Shown in pieces: positions 46,532 through 57,919 of a DNA stretch of 64,000 nucleotides (positions within the stretch are counted from its first letter, which is position 1; every line of letters starts with the position of its first letter). The notes under the pieces are model-generated. The model had not been told where the DNA came from, did not search any database, and was given only the letters and a program-made list of their open reading frames with translations. This DNA comes from Usnea hakonensis. Its lineage: Eukaryota; Ascomycota; Lecanoromycetes; Lecanorales; Parmeliaceae. The position numbers were made by a program, and so were the translations under genes. Location: positions 105,173 through 169,172 of the forward strand of contig BLJB01000158.1 in NCBI GenBank assembly GCA_013423325.1, in the 5' to 3' direction.

Positions 46532-49079
46532 GATTGGGAAGAGAGTTGGCTGTAACTGATTGAGATTCATGCGACAATTGGCGGTAATAGATTTGCGTTT
46601 CTAGTAATGAACATGCTCGATAATTCGTGATTCTATCCTCTGCGAGTTCCAAAACTTTCTCCGAAGCTGGACGAATACAGCAACATTTCTGCTTCAACCT
46701 CATTTACCTAAGGTACTCTAGTGTAGTGCACTGACGGAGATGGATTGAGGTTAAGAAGGATTCGGGATGCCGAGGGTTCTCTCGTACCATATGTGTTGAA
46801 GATGCTGTCTATTTCTCATTTTGCATTTTGGGTGGAAAATCGATTGGGTGGCAAATATGCTACAAGTGTCAATTTTGGTTCCAGACATGAGCCGTTTCGC
46901 CCTCCCGGTTTCATACTCGTCATTCTGGCCTGTTGCGAGGGAAGACGATGTTTTAGGTATTAGGTTTTCTGCCTTTGCTATCGTACAATACTCTACTACG
47001 TAGCAAAGGGTCTTTTTCAATCAAGAATGCCAGGCATCTTTACAAGTCACACGCGCTCTGGACCTATCACACAGTGAGCTCCCTCGCTTTCGGCTTGGAT
47101 TCGCTCGCTCAGATCATCGCGAGCGGGAACCCGTTCAGGCCAGGCTGAGCAAGCTGCTTCGCGAGACCACGTTGCCCGTCGCTCCGGCCGTGAAGGTGTG
47201 GGGAAGATGGTCGAGGCCCTCGCGTTGCCGCTCGTGGTGGTGGACGAGGATGTGGAATTGCCGGGCGCGGAGATGAACCCGCCGCCTGCAATGGCGGGAC
47301 GGAAGACGGTGGTAGCGTTCGCGGCGGCGGCTTTGTACGCTGCGAGGGTATCGCCAGACCATATGTACGGCTTTAGTACTGTGCTGGGCGACAAACTGTG
47401 GCGGACTGGGAACTCACGGAGGATTGACGACCACTGAATCATGCTCACCACTCCCTATCATCTCGCTTCTCTCCTCGTTCACTTCCTGCGTCTCGCTGCT
47501 TTTACAGAGACTAATGACCTCTACAGGACAAAGGTTAACACTGGCTACTCTCGTTGACTAGGCCGTCACTCTAGTCGTTGATGCTCACTAGTCGTTCTCA
47601 CTAACAAAAAGTGATGCTTCCCATCTATCCCGAAGCTATGAAGCAAGCCGAGAAAGCGAAAGTTCAAGATAAGCTGATCTCGGCAGTCATTCAAGGGCAG
47701 CTTCACCACACACTATTCAGCTCATCAAAATTAGTATGAGTCGTTTGCCATATCCTCATAGCAAAGGGAGCATTTCCCAATGCTACATGCATCAAGAGAT
47801 TGGAGCCTTTTTCAATTTCTCCAGCTCGCGTCGTTCTCAACGCCGTCCTCGGTCGTCTCGGGATTCCTTCAAGCTGCATTCAACGAGACCAACAGCATTC
47901 TTTGATTATCCCGCGCCCAGATGACTGCAAACGCTGCGGCTGTATTTAGAGGAGGATCGGGGGCAGTAAAAGGGCCAATTCGTGTAGCTATACTGTAGAA
48001 AGACTAATCTGATATTTACGGGCTAGGATTATCCCTTAATATCGATATTAATCTAATTAAGGTTTTATTATCTGTTATTTTTATTACTTCTGTCTGTCAG
48101 CAATAAACCGTGAAGTAGTGTAAGACTGCACACCGCTGATTCCCCACGGGTCCATGATCCGATTTCGCCAAGGATCATGTGTTCTAACGACACATAAATC
48201 CAGCTAGTCAGACTAGGCCCATGGATCTGACCATATTCTTATCAGCCTTGCTATTCAAACCACTCGGATCCATTCCTACGACGTTTGCCGGAAGTACGGT
48301 GAGGAGATTCCTCGTACGTAAGAAGTCGGAGCCGTCTTCTCCACGATCTATCAACTCTTTCATCATGCTGATATCGCAACAACGCGAGACTACCTTAGAT
48401 GGAGGGAAAGAGTAAATACCTTGTCCTTTCTTGTCTTGTGTCTTCTGCAAAGCAACGTCCTGCAACTCATATCACCTCCAAGTCTTCAAAGCCTAGCCGC
48501 ACATAAGCTGAGAATACGGATCCTTTCAGACAGGATTTTCCTTACCTCGAGGATCAAGTATGCACGTGCATACGAAAAGACAGCATAAAAATGAGTCAGT
48601 CAGCTCATTCCGAGGATCTGTAATCCTCACAACATCCCAACTATTACCCGGCTCCAAGTCGAACTGTCAGCAACGGTGAGCAGCGGCAGCTAAACCAGAA
48701 AACCAACCTAAAATCCAGAACACGAACTGTCATGTGAAATATCACCCGTCAATTAGCGATGACTAAGTATTCAAAACTTCACGGCTGTCCAGATGTGATT
48801 GAAAGCGCGAGCGTTTCGTCTGACAATACCCCGAACGGTATGGATGTCGACCTTTTCCCATCAGCTCGCGTTGAAGATGACTCTACTCGTATTTCATCAA
48901 AATCGCCTGAGGCGCAAGATTAGGCACCTACGAGTTACCATCTCTTGTCTATAAGAAGGGCTGAGGACCTACAACTTCTGAATATCATTATAATCATCAT
49001 CCCAAGCCAGGAAACTTCATTCGCAATTACCATCTCAGAAGTCTAAAGACCCTCGATAAAATATCTACTCATCACCATC
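46532..49079. other. 2.5-kb intergenic region with one GC-rich island
   Basis: Most of this is unremarkable. A GC-rich island at 47050-47420 has overlapping open frames on both strands (one minus-strand frame of 134 codons with AAYKAAAANATTVFRPAIAGG); no family, signal or splice evidence supports any of them, but the composition differs from its surroundings and it could be the remains of a gene. 47960-48110 is AT-rich and shows TA-biased decay like a small RIP patch. Confidence 0.4.
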
Positions 49080-49613
49080 ATGAAGATCGCAATCATCCCT
49101 CTCGCCCTCTCACTGCTGCTCGCTCAAACTCAAGCAGCCCCGGCGTCCTCCAACCTCGAAGCCCGCCAAGCCTCTACACCGGACATTGTGTTCCAGGGCG
49201 CCGCCGACGCCAATTTTACCTTGAGTGGTGTCCCGCAGGACAATACCATCTTCGCCATAAGTACGTGCTTCAGCTCTCAAAATGCTCATCCCCTCCACCC
49301 GCTCCTCTCCAAGCACGCTCCCGTTTATCCTATACAACGCATCCAAATCTCCATACGTGTATAGATCCGCTAATCCACACCCCCAGCCAATCCTCTCAGC
49401 GTCTCCAAAATCATCGTCAACATTGGGGCCACGTGCACTTTCAACGGTACCGACGGCAGCTCTAGCTTTGCCCTTGGTGGAACGACCTTTTACGGTACGG
49501 TGGCACCGCCCCAGTCCCAGGTGTCGGGCGCTTGCCTCAGCTTCAGCTTTCCTGGCCAGCTGTGCCAACCCGGCAATTATGCTCTCCAGTGCTTCCCACA
49601 CCCGGCAGCGTGA
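49080..49613 (+). CDS. Small secreted protein, four cysteines
   Basis: Exons 49080-49260 and 49387-49613 give 408 nt, 135 residues. The intron (GTACGT...CCCCAG) is 126 bp, the longest among the small genes here. Residues 1-19 are a signal peptide (MKIAIIPLALSLLLAQTQA), then APASSNLEARQ and a compact domain with alternating polar/hydrophobic segments that suggests a beta-sandwich (IVFQGAADANFTLSG, IIVNIGATCTFNGTDG, TTFYGTVAPPQSQVSGAC). The mature part has four cysteines (TCTF, GACL, QLCQ, LQCF), so two disulphides are possible. It looks like a common class of fungal small secreted proteins; I cannot assign a function. Because both exons read sensibly into each other and the start lies in ATCATGAAG, I regard the gene as real. 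Confidence 0.75.
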
Positions 49614-50138
49614 GATGTACAACGGGGGCTAGTGGTGAGAAAAAGGGGCTGCCGGGCGCTTCAATGGCTATAACGTACTCCGCAGCCTGACGGAGACTGG
49701 GGATTTTCTAAGAGTAGATCATATTTTCCCTGAGGATGTACTTCAGAAAGATAGATTTAAGAAATTTCAAGTCCATATGTTCCAATTCCTTACCCATGTC
49801 GCACATGATTTCGGCACCTAAGAGGATGATTTGGGTATGCATTTGACAGGGTCCAGATTTTTGGATTATGAACTGAATACCCGCCCGTGATAGCTCTATC
49901 CCGGGCTTCGCTGCCCCTAGAAGTAGATTGAACGAAAGCCTTACCCTCGCCTCTTCTTGCTCGTTAGCGTGTTCGGATTATTAAAGTTCCGCTTCCGGGT
50001 CCTCGAATCCAGGAGCCAGGCTGCCGTACGAAAGACTCCTTGAGATGCGATCAAATTCTTTATGTTATCTAGACACCCGATCATCGCACATTTCCAGCTC
50101 TGTAGGATCAGTGAGCTACCTCGAAATATCGCATCTAG
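49614..50138. other. Intergenic, nothing recognised
   Basis: The 525 bp contain no supported frame. They should hold the terminator of the secreted-protein gene and the old promoter of the NLR-like pseudogene. Confidence 0.45.
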
Positions 50139-52945
50139 ATGGCGGATCCACTCAGCACTCTTGCTAGCCTTATTGCTATTGTGCAACTCAGTGGCAACAT
50201 TGTCTCGGTCTGTTATGAATACCGCAGCACCGCCAAGAAAGCCTCTAAGCAACAAAAGCAGTTGACTGACGAGGTCAAAAGTCTACGAGATGCCCTAGAA
50301 GGCTTGGTCAGTCTGGCAGATAAGGAAGATTCATCTGGAGCTGCGTGCCTACCAATGCTCGACGCAAACCGAGAAAATGGGCCTTTCGAAGAACTCTAAT
50401 GGGAACTGCAGAGTCTCGAAGCAAAGCTACTGCCTGCACGTGGCTGGGAGCCGTCGGTCATGCTTTGAAATGGCCGCTGGCTGAACCGGAAGTCACCAAG
50501 AGTCTTGCTCGCCTGAACAGATTGAAGACAGCTGTTTTGCTTGCATTGACCACAGATCAGACGTACGTCGATCTATGCTTCCAATAATATTCTAGTTGGT
50601 TGATAGACGTCGATAGCGCAGTCACACTGAGGATACAGACCGGACTACACACCGTCGCGGCTCAGACCGAACGATTAACAAAGGACTTTGAGCCAATGCA
50701 AAAGCGCGAAGAGCGACAAAGAGCCATAACTTGGCTCTAAATCATCTCAATTGGCTTCTCTGCTGTACTATGCCTCTTTAATCGGTCTAGACAGCATAGT
50801 GTTACGATTGCTCCAGAACGCCGCAGATGTCAATGGAAATGGTGGCATACTGGGGAACGCAATTACTGCTGCAACGTACAAAGGCTATGTCTCTGTCCTT
50901 AGAATACTGCTCCAAAACGGCGGCAATCCGAACTCTCAATGGGGTCAAATGTGTTCTCCTCTGATTGCAGCTTGCTTCACTGGTCAGAAGGAGACAGGCA
51001 TTCTGCTCCTCGAGAGCGGGGCAGACACTGAGTTATCCGATTATTCTACGGGTCATCCTCTTTTTGTGGCTGCCAGATACGGCCATGAAAACGTTGTTCG
51101 TCAATTGCTCGATGCGGGAGCAAACCCCAACGAACACAATCGCAAAAGAGGGACTGCCCTGTACGCAGCAGCTATAGGTGGCCACGAATCAATTTGCAAG
51201 CTACTTGTGGAGCGTGGAACAGACATCAGAAGCCGTAGGACCAGGATTCAGGATATTGTGGAGGCAGCGGCTCACAGAGGGTTCGTTGGCATCGTCAACT
51301 TTCTCCTCGCTCAAGTGATCGACCCAACTCCAAAGATACTTGCTTCTGCAGCTAAAGGAAATCTCGATGGCGTGGTTGAGCAGCTCATTGGCCAAGGCAT
51401 AAGTGCAAAGAACACGTTGCGACTAGCAGCGGAAGGAGGCTCGCTTGATATCGTGCAGCAGCTACTTGATGCTGGCGCTGATGTCAATTCGCATGATGAT
51501 CACAACAGAGCCGCGTTAGTCGCAGCTGCAGATTCGGGGCATGACTCGGTTGTACTACTGCTTCTGAGCCACAAAGCTGACATCAATGCTCAGGGAGCTT
51601 ATTGGGGGGCACCTCTGCATGTAGCAGCACGCAAGGGCCATTCTTCTATTGTTCGTTTGCTGCTCGAGCACACTCCACCGGCAGACGTGAACGCAAGAGG
51701 AGGTCTACATACCAACGCTTTCTATTATGGCACCATATTGCAGAATGCTGTGCGTTCTGGGAAGCTTACACTTGTGGAACTATTGCTCGATGCGGAAGCT
51801 GATATTAACGCGCATGGGGAATGGTCTGGCTTTGCATTGGAGGCAGCAGCATCTGGCGCGCATCACAGCATTGTACGGCTCTTGCTCAGAAAGGGAGCTG
51901 ATGTCAATATGAATGTTGGAAGGTTTGGCAGCGCACTGCACGGAGCTGTAGCTTCGGGTGATTTTGCTATCTTATGTGAACTTCTGGACCATGGGGCTAA
52001 TCCAAAGCTCTTGATGGAGATTTTGTAACCGTCCTTGAGGCAGCAGCGCATGTTGGCCATGTTGAGATGGTTCGCTTGTTGCTTGAATTGGGAGCAGAGG
52101 CCGAGGTCAAGGGAACTTCAGACCAAGCGCGTGGCTATAAAAGCACGGGGGCTTTGGGAATAGCGGCACGCCATGGGTCAGGCACTATTGGTAATCAGCT
52201 AATAGAAACTGGGGCGGACTTCAACCTTACCGATGGGTATAGCTTAAAATCTCCAATCGAAGAAGCAGCGAAAGCGGGCCAGCTTGAAGTGCTGTCAATC
52301 TTCATCGATCGGGCCGCTAGCATCAAGTCCACTAATATTCTCCAACACGCAATACCAAGTCACTGGTCTGGCGACGATAATGTTGAGATGGTACACTTCC
52401 TGTTGGACAATAGCGCTGATGCAAATAGTATTCTAGACGACAAGGAATCGTTGTTGCCATTGCATCTAGCAGTAAGAGAGGGAAAAATTTCAGTTGTGCG
52501 AGCACTTCTTGAGTATGGTGCTGATGTCGACCGACAGAATGACGAAGGATGGACTGCGCTTCACGAAGCAGCAAATATGGGCTTTGACGAAGTAGTCCGC
52601 CTCCTAATCGACGAGTACAATGCAGACATGAGCATTTCATTGATCAATAGAAGTGTGGCACTACATGTCGCAGCGCAGGCGAATCGCATTCGCTGTGTCC
52701 AAGCATTACTCGATGGAGGCCAGAATGTCAATGTCACGAACAGTGATGGCAGGACCGCCCTTCACATAGCGGCCGATAATGGCTGTGTGCGAATTGTGCG
52801 AATTGTGCAATTCTTGCAAGAAAGAGATGCTGACGTTACCATTCAGGATTCAAGAGCAGGCATGACCGAAATGGACATTGCCGAATTAAACTTTAGTCAT
52901 GATGGTGGGCGACTCTCTGGTGCCGAAGAGATTATCAAGACGTAA
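50139..52945 (+). pseudogene. Broken ankyrin NLR-like gene without NACHT domain
   Basis: The ATG at 50139 starts MADPLSTLASLIAIVQLSGN, the fungal STAND N-terminal domain (PigL_N, PF17111 type). The frame is stopped by TAA at 50397 (CAA by family logic), resumes as WELQSLEAKLLPARGW, then must shift frame near 50445 to read VGHALKWPLAEPEVTKSLAR. A further piece (LRIQTGLHTVAAQTERLTKD, 50620-50737) ends at TAA 50738-50740 and another shift leads into ankyrin repeats (50751-52028: DSIVLRLLQNAADVNGNGG and about ten more). These stop at 52028; the repeats resume in another frame (FVTVLEAAAHVGHVEMVRLL) after a single-base change near 52015 and end at 52945. The ATPase module that normally links N-terminus and repeats is absent. 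At least four lesions make this a pseudogene; short pieces could still be translated. Confidence 0.8.
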
Positions 52946-53126
52946 GGTAAATAGCGAGGATACGAAGGCATGCATGGAATTGACAATATACCGTCACGGT
53001 AGACCTTCCTCAATTGCGTCTACCTGTAGTGTATTTTTGTTGAATTTTCCCGAAGAAAACTAGTCTCGATGGAAGATGCCTTGGTCGACCTATCTCTTGT
53101 TTGCATAGCGCTCTTTCCAGTAATAC

Positions 53127-53957
53127 TCAATCTCCTTGTAGTATAGTGTGACCTTTAGTCAGGGTACCTGTCGTATAGCCCAGCTCCTTTAGTCTGGATT
53201 CAAATCTGTAACTCCGAGCACGTTCCTCCTCCTCCGGCAACCCCTCCCAGTAATAACGCTGTAGCAAACTCTTATCCTCCCTCATGAAGTCTAACCCTAA
53301 GCACAAAGGACAGGCTAAATTGACGCCACAGCCCATAAAGGCGTCATACTCCTGCGCCACCCCTCCCGTGCACCCGGGGCAGATGGTATGCCCTCTTCTG
53401 AAGTTGCAGACATGACATTCGTATTCTTGTAAGCGCCCGATGAGGTCGGGGACTGTGATGTCGTGGAAGAGGCAATCGGGTAGGAAGATGGCGTGGGGCG
53501 CGCTGGTCACGGTGATGGTGAAGAAGTGAGATGGGGGCTGTGGTCGTGTGGAGCGGGTGGACAAGAGATCCTGAACAAAGGGATCGGGGTTATCGTGTTG
53601 GTGTGGAAACGCTAGATAATCTTCGACAGCGCGGATCTGGTGTTCATTGTCGATATACTCGGGTGACAATATCAAGGCCGACGTGTCGATCTCACATTCT
53701 AAATTTACACCGTCGTCTCCATGTGATGTTATGCGTAGTGGCCGGGCAAGGTGGTAAGTTGGTGGCTTGGTGGGAAGGAGATTGAATATCGTATGCCAGA
53801 TCTCCTGCGGTAGAGAGATGCCGCCGCAACTCCTGATGACGTCCTTTGAGAGGAGAGAGCCAATGTGGCGGGTTGAGAAGGCGGAGGCGTCGAGGAGGAG
53901 GTAGGGCAGGTGGGTTCGGAAGGAGGGGGTTACGGAAGAAGGTGTCAATGGATGCAT
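53127..53957 (-). CDS. F-box-like protein with Cys-rich zinc-binding end
   Basis: A single open frame of 276 residues, ATG at 53957. Residues 45-65 (GGISLPQEIWHTIFNLLPTK) have the look of a short F-box. The C-terminal third holds CHVCNFRRGHTICPGC and CGVNLACPLCLG, two C-x2-C pairs of a treble-clef or zinc-ribbon type. The combination occurs in uncharacterised fungal F-box proteins. The middle contains LPDCLFHDITVPDLIGRLQ. The final residues may be altered by a possible short intron near the stop (donor GTACCC, acceptor ACAAG), which would leave the C-terminus at TGD. The gene sits between the NLR pseudogene and the repeat-rich end of the window and is not RIP-damaged. Confidence 0.68.
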   Translation of the reverse strand: MHPLTPSSVTPSFRTHLPYLLLDASAFSTRHIGSLLSKDVIRSCGGISLPQEIWHTIFNLLPTKPPTYHLARPLRITSHGDDGVNLECEIDTSALILSPEYIDNEHQIRAVEDYLAFPHQHDNPDPFVQDLLSTRSTRPQPPSHFFTITVTSAPHAIFLPDCLFHDITVPDLIGRLQEYECHVCNFRRGHTICPGCTGGVAQEYDAFMGCGVNLACPLCLGLDFMREDKSLLQRYYWEGLPEEEERARSYRFESRLKELGYTTGTLTKGHTILQGD

Positions 53958-54179
53958 GATCAGGCCGATGGTGATTGGGTGACTGGGAAGTGGTAGTGGT
54001 TAGAACTACTACCATTGGGATATGTACCGTAAGGTATGTAATTAATATTTCGGCATTCCTGCCTTACTGTTTTTTGCAAAACCATTGGCGGGAGCGCGAA
54101 ACTAGCAGCCGCCCCACGTTTTTTTTGCCGGGACCACCGCCAAATACAAGCAGGAGGCCAGTAACGTCGCTGTTACTAT

Positions 54180-54608
54180 AGAAAAGTCATATAGTACTCT
54201 ATTTAATACTCTATATAGTACTTTAATTAATACTCTATATAGTACTTTAAGTAGTAGTGCTCTATTCTATACTCTATATAGTAGTCTATATAGTACTTCA
54301 AGTAGTACTCTATTCTATATCTATATAGTACTCTATTATACTCCGTTCTATACTCTATATAGTATTATAAGTAGTACTCTATTTATTACTCTATTTAATA
54401 TAGTACTATAAGTAGTAGTTATAATACTAGCCTACTAAAAATCGGGTAGCACTTCGGGTCTAGGGCCTCCTAAAAAAATTTGGTACTCTATGCTCTAATT
54501 ATACTTACTCCCCATATATAGTAATATATAGACGGCTAAACTATACTAAAAATACGTTATTAATCGACTTACTAACGAATCTTAGTGTACGAGACTAGTA
54601 GATAGTAT

Positions 54609-54640
<32 letters not shown>

Positions 54641-56050
54641 TATAATAAAGAAATAAGGTCTTACTCCTTAAGAGCTATAGGCCCTACTCTTACCGGCTAA
54701 TATTATCTACGTAGCTATAAGGATAATAAGAATAAGGATAATAAAGAGGCCTATAAGTAGTTAGTAAAGTATATTATATAGTAAGAGGTTAAATAATAGA
54801 AGGAGGATAAATAGTACGATAGAAAGATTAGCTTAAAAAGTTTAAAAAGACTATATCTAAAGATTAACCGGACTAGAGGCTAATCTGGAGCCCTACTATA
54901 GGGCTACTATTATCGCTGTCGCTATTATATATAATACTCGAAATAGTACTATAAGTAGTACTCTATTCTATACTCTATATAGTATTATAAGTAGTATAAG
55001 TAGTACTCCATTCTATACTCTATTTAATATAGTACTATAAGTAGTAGTACTCTATTCTATACTCCATTTAATACTCTATTTAATACTTTAAGTAGTAGTA
55101 CTTCAAGTAGTAGTACTATAAGTAGTAGTACTATAAGTAGTAGTACTATAAGTAGTACTCTATTTTATACTTTATTTAATATAGTGCTATAAGTGGTAGT
55201 GCTCTATTCTATACTCTATTTAATACTCTATTCAATATAGTACTATAAGTAGTAGAGCTCTATTCAATACTCTAAGTAGTAGTACTTCAAGTAGTAGTAG
55301 TATAAGTAGTACTCTATTAAATGCTCAAAATACTATAAGTGGTAGTACTATAAGAGGTAGTGCTCCTAGTAGTAATACTCTAAATAGTAGTGCTATAAGC
55401 AGTAGTATTCTATTTAATACTACTATAGGTGGTAGTACTATTTAAAGTACTATATAGAGTACTACTTATAGTACTACTACTTATAGTACTACTACTTATA
55501 GTACTACTACTTGTAGTACTACTACTTAGAATACTATTATTTGGAGTATTTAATAGAGTACTACTTATACTACTTAGAGTATTAAATAGAGTACTACTTA
55601 TAATACTATTTAGATATTATATAGAGTACTACTACTTGTAATACTATATAGAGTATTAAACGGAGTACTATTTAGAGTACTATATATACTACTACTTGTA
55701 CTACTATATTCACTACTATATAGACTACTACATAGGGTATAGAATGGAGTACTACTTATAATACTATATAGAGTATTAAATGGAGCACTACTTGTAGTAC
55801 TAAATAGACTACTATATAGGTATAGAATAGAGTACTACTACTTGAAGCACTACTTGAAGCACTATATAGAGTATAGAATAGAGTATAGAATAAAGTATAA
55901 TAGACTACTATATAGATTACTATATAGGGTATAGAATAGAGTACTATTTAGAGTACTACTTATAATACTATATAGAGTATAGACTACTATATAGACTACT
56001 ATATAGGGTATAGAATAGAGTACTACTTATAATACTATATAAATATAAAA
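54180..56050. repeat. Degenerate AT-rich satellite with strand switch
   Basis: This block consists of variants of AGTACTCTATT, TATAGTACT and AGTAGTAGT. Up to about 55,435 the unit reads mainly AGTAGTACTCTATTTAATAC; from there on it reads as the reverse complement (GTATTAAATAGAGTACTACT). The interval 54430-54900 is a non-satellite, RIP-like interruption, including a (TAG)n tract at 54605-54641. No gene is supported; a frame at 55429-55641 is a by-product of the repeat. Confidence 0.8.
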
Positions 56051-57472
56051 TGGAGTGTTAGGACCGGTACTAAGATATTAAGTAGATATAGTAATAAGAT
56101 ATTAAATCTAAAGAGAGAATATCTAAGTATAGAAGTTCCCTTTAAATAGTAAGAGATAAAGGTACGCTAGGCCCTAGCTCCGCTAGAGACTAGTATTTAA
56201 AAGATTTAATACTAGTAATATTAAGAGCTTCTAATACTAGATCTAATTTATACCTTAATAGTACCCTTTTCTCCGGCTAGACCTAGTCTCTAGACCTAAA
56301 GAAACTCGCTATAAACGTAAGTAAAAATAAATAGCTATAATAAAGTAGTAAGTACTAAGTAAGCGAGTTAAAAAATCCGGATTATAATTATAAAACTCGA
56401 ATCTAGATAGGTTAGATAAAACCCGATTATAGGGTAATTAAGATAAATTTATAGATTTCTATAAAATCGATTTTTTTAAAAATAGCTAAGTTATACTTTA
56501 ATACTTATTTCCGCCCTAGTTTACTATATAAAAATTCTATATTTTATAAAAATATAGTATTTTGAAAATTTTTTATATAATATAATAAATATATACTAAA
56601 TTTCGAATAAAATAAGGTTAATAGATATATATAGAGTAAGAATATTTCGATTAATAGATATCCTCCTAGTTATATATACTACTATAAGGCCTTTAGACTA
56701 ACTTATAAATATAGGGTAATTATACTAGTAGTAGCTATAGTAACTAGGGGTAGTAGAAGCCGTAAGATAAGTCTATTACTAGGGTTCCTCTAAGGGATAT
56801 TTATACTTCTTTAATTATATTAGCCTTATAGGCTTAATTAGTATTATCTAGATTCTATTAGTCTCTCGGGGGCCTTTAAATATAATTAAGTTATTTTTAT
56901 AATAATTATCTATTATATTCTATACGTTATTAAATTTATTAGTATTAGTATAATACTACTCGTTATCCCTATTAAAACTAATCTACTTAATACGATATTA
57001 GAGTTAATTATAATATTAGCGAGTATCTAGAATATTATCTATTTTCTAATACTCGTAATTATTAAATATTATAGATATTAGAGGTAGGACTATTTAATCT
57101 AATAATAGATTATTAGGGTATAGTATTAATAAGTCTAAATAGAATATTAATTTAAATTAGAATATACTTTTTAATAATTTAAATTTATAAGCGATCTCTA
57201 CTTAATTTATAATTTTAAATAGATTAAATTATTTATAGTTTAAATTCTTATATAACTATATTTGAATTTGAATTTATACGTCGTATCTACCTAAACTTCG
57301 AAAGGTAATTACGGGATCCTTTAACTCTTATCAACTCGTAGTAAGAAAACCATTTGATACTATCGTCTTACGTATATGCTATTAGGGAAAAACCTTACCA
57401 CTTCTCTATATATATATTACTATCTATATATAGATCTGAATACTACTTTAGTTATACCTCCGTTAGGGTTTC

Positions 57473-57575
57473 TGTCACGAACAAGTAGTGACTTAGGTAG
57501 GATCTCGCACCATTTGCGGGGTCCAAGCTCTTTTGGTTCACTGGTTTCGGGGCCTTAGCCCGAATTGCCGAGACA
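57473..57575 (+). repeat. Left LTR of the TRIM
   Basis: 103 bp, TGTCACGAACAAG to CCGAGACA. Against the right copy it differs at about six sites, including GCCTTAG for GCCTCAG. Confidence 0.9.
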
Positions 57576-57816
57576 GATTAGTAGTAATACCGGTTCGAAT
57601 CCGGGTCGTAGCTTGGGCTAGTTAGTATTTTGGGAAGTTACTCGGCCTCTATACTCGGGTTTAGTAGGGGCTTAATAAACCCTTATACCTTCCCTAGCTA
57701 TACGTACCAGGCTATAGAGTAGCTTACGGGGGGTATATCCCCAGGGGGTACCTACTTAGAAATATACTATATAGGCTAGCGTATAGGGGTATACGCTATT
57801 CAAAAAGGGTAGCAAT

Positions 57817-57919
57817 TATTACGAATAAGTAGTGATTTAGGTAGGATCTCGCACCATTTGCGGGGTCCAAGCTCTTTTGGTTCACTGGTTTCGGGGCCTC
57901 AGCCCGAATTGCCGTGACA
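57817..57919 (+). repeat. Right LTR of the TRIM
   Basis: 103 bp, TATTACGAATAAG to CCGTGACA. The four differences near its start are all of the CpA-to-TpA or TpG-to-TpA kind. Confidence 0.9.

Larger units (their letters stand above)
57473..57919. mobile_element. TRIM: 447-bp element with 103-bp LTRs and 5-bp TSD
   Basis: The terminal direct repeats lie at 57473-57575 and 57817-57919. They begin TGTCACG (first copy) and end CGTGACA (second copy), i.e. TG...CA with a 7-bp inverted end. GTTTC flanks both sides (57468-57472 and 57920-57924), a perfect 5-bp target-site duplication. About 240 bp lie between, ending in a purine tract CAAAAAGGG before the second repeat. No coding capacity is seen. 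The repeats keep most of their CpA and TpG, in contrast with the LINE around them. Confidence 0.88.

Noticed and set aside
47047..47451. Possible Ala/Thr/Ser-rich gene in a GC-rich island
   Set aside because: Open in several frames on both strands at once; no homology or splice support, so only the compositional anomaly is noted.
55429..55641. 70-codon Leu/Val/Ile frame in the satellite
   Set aside because: It is a direct product of the repeated GTACTACT unit.
56056..57260. Reading this whole segment and 62239-63673 as a pair of LTRs around one element
   Set aside because: Decayed integrase C-terminus and chromodomain translations lie inside both segments, so they are element 3' parts; only their outer end is LTR. 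The copies are better explained as two elements.
57548..57640. tRNA gene suggested by GGTTCGAATCC
   Set aside because: No matching acceptor stem or D-arm at the right distance; only the T-arm is present.
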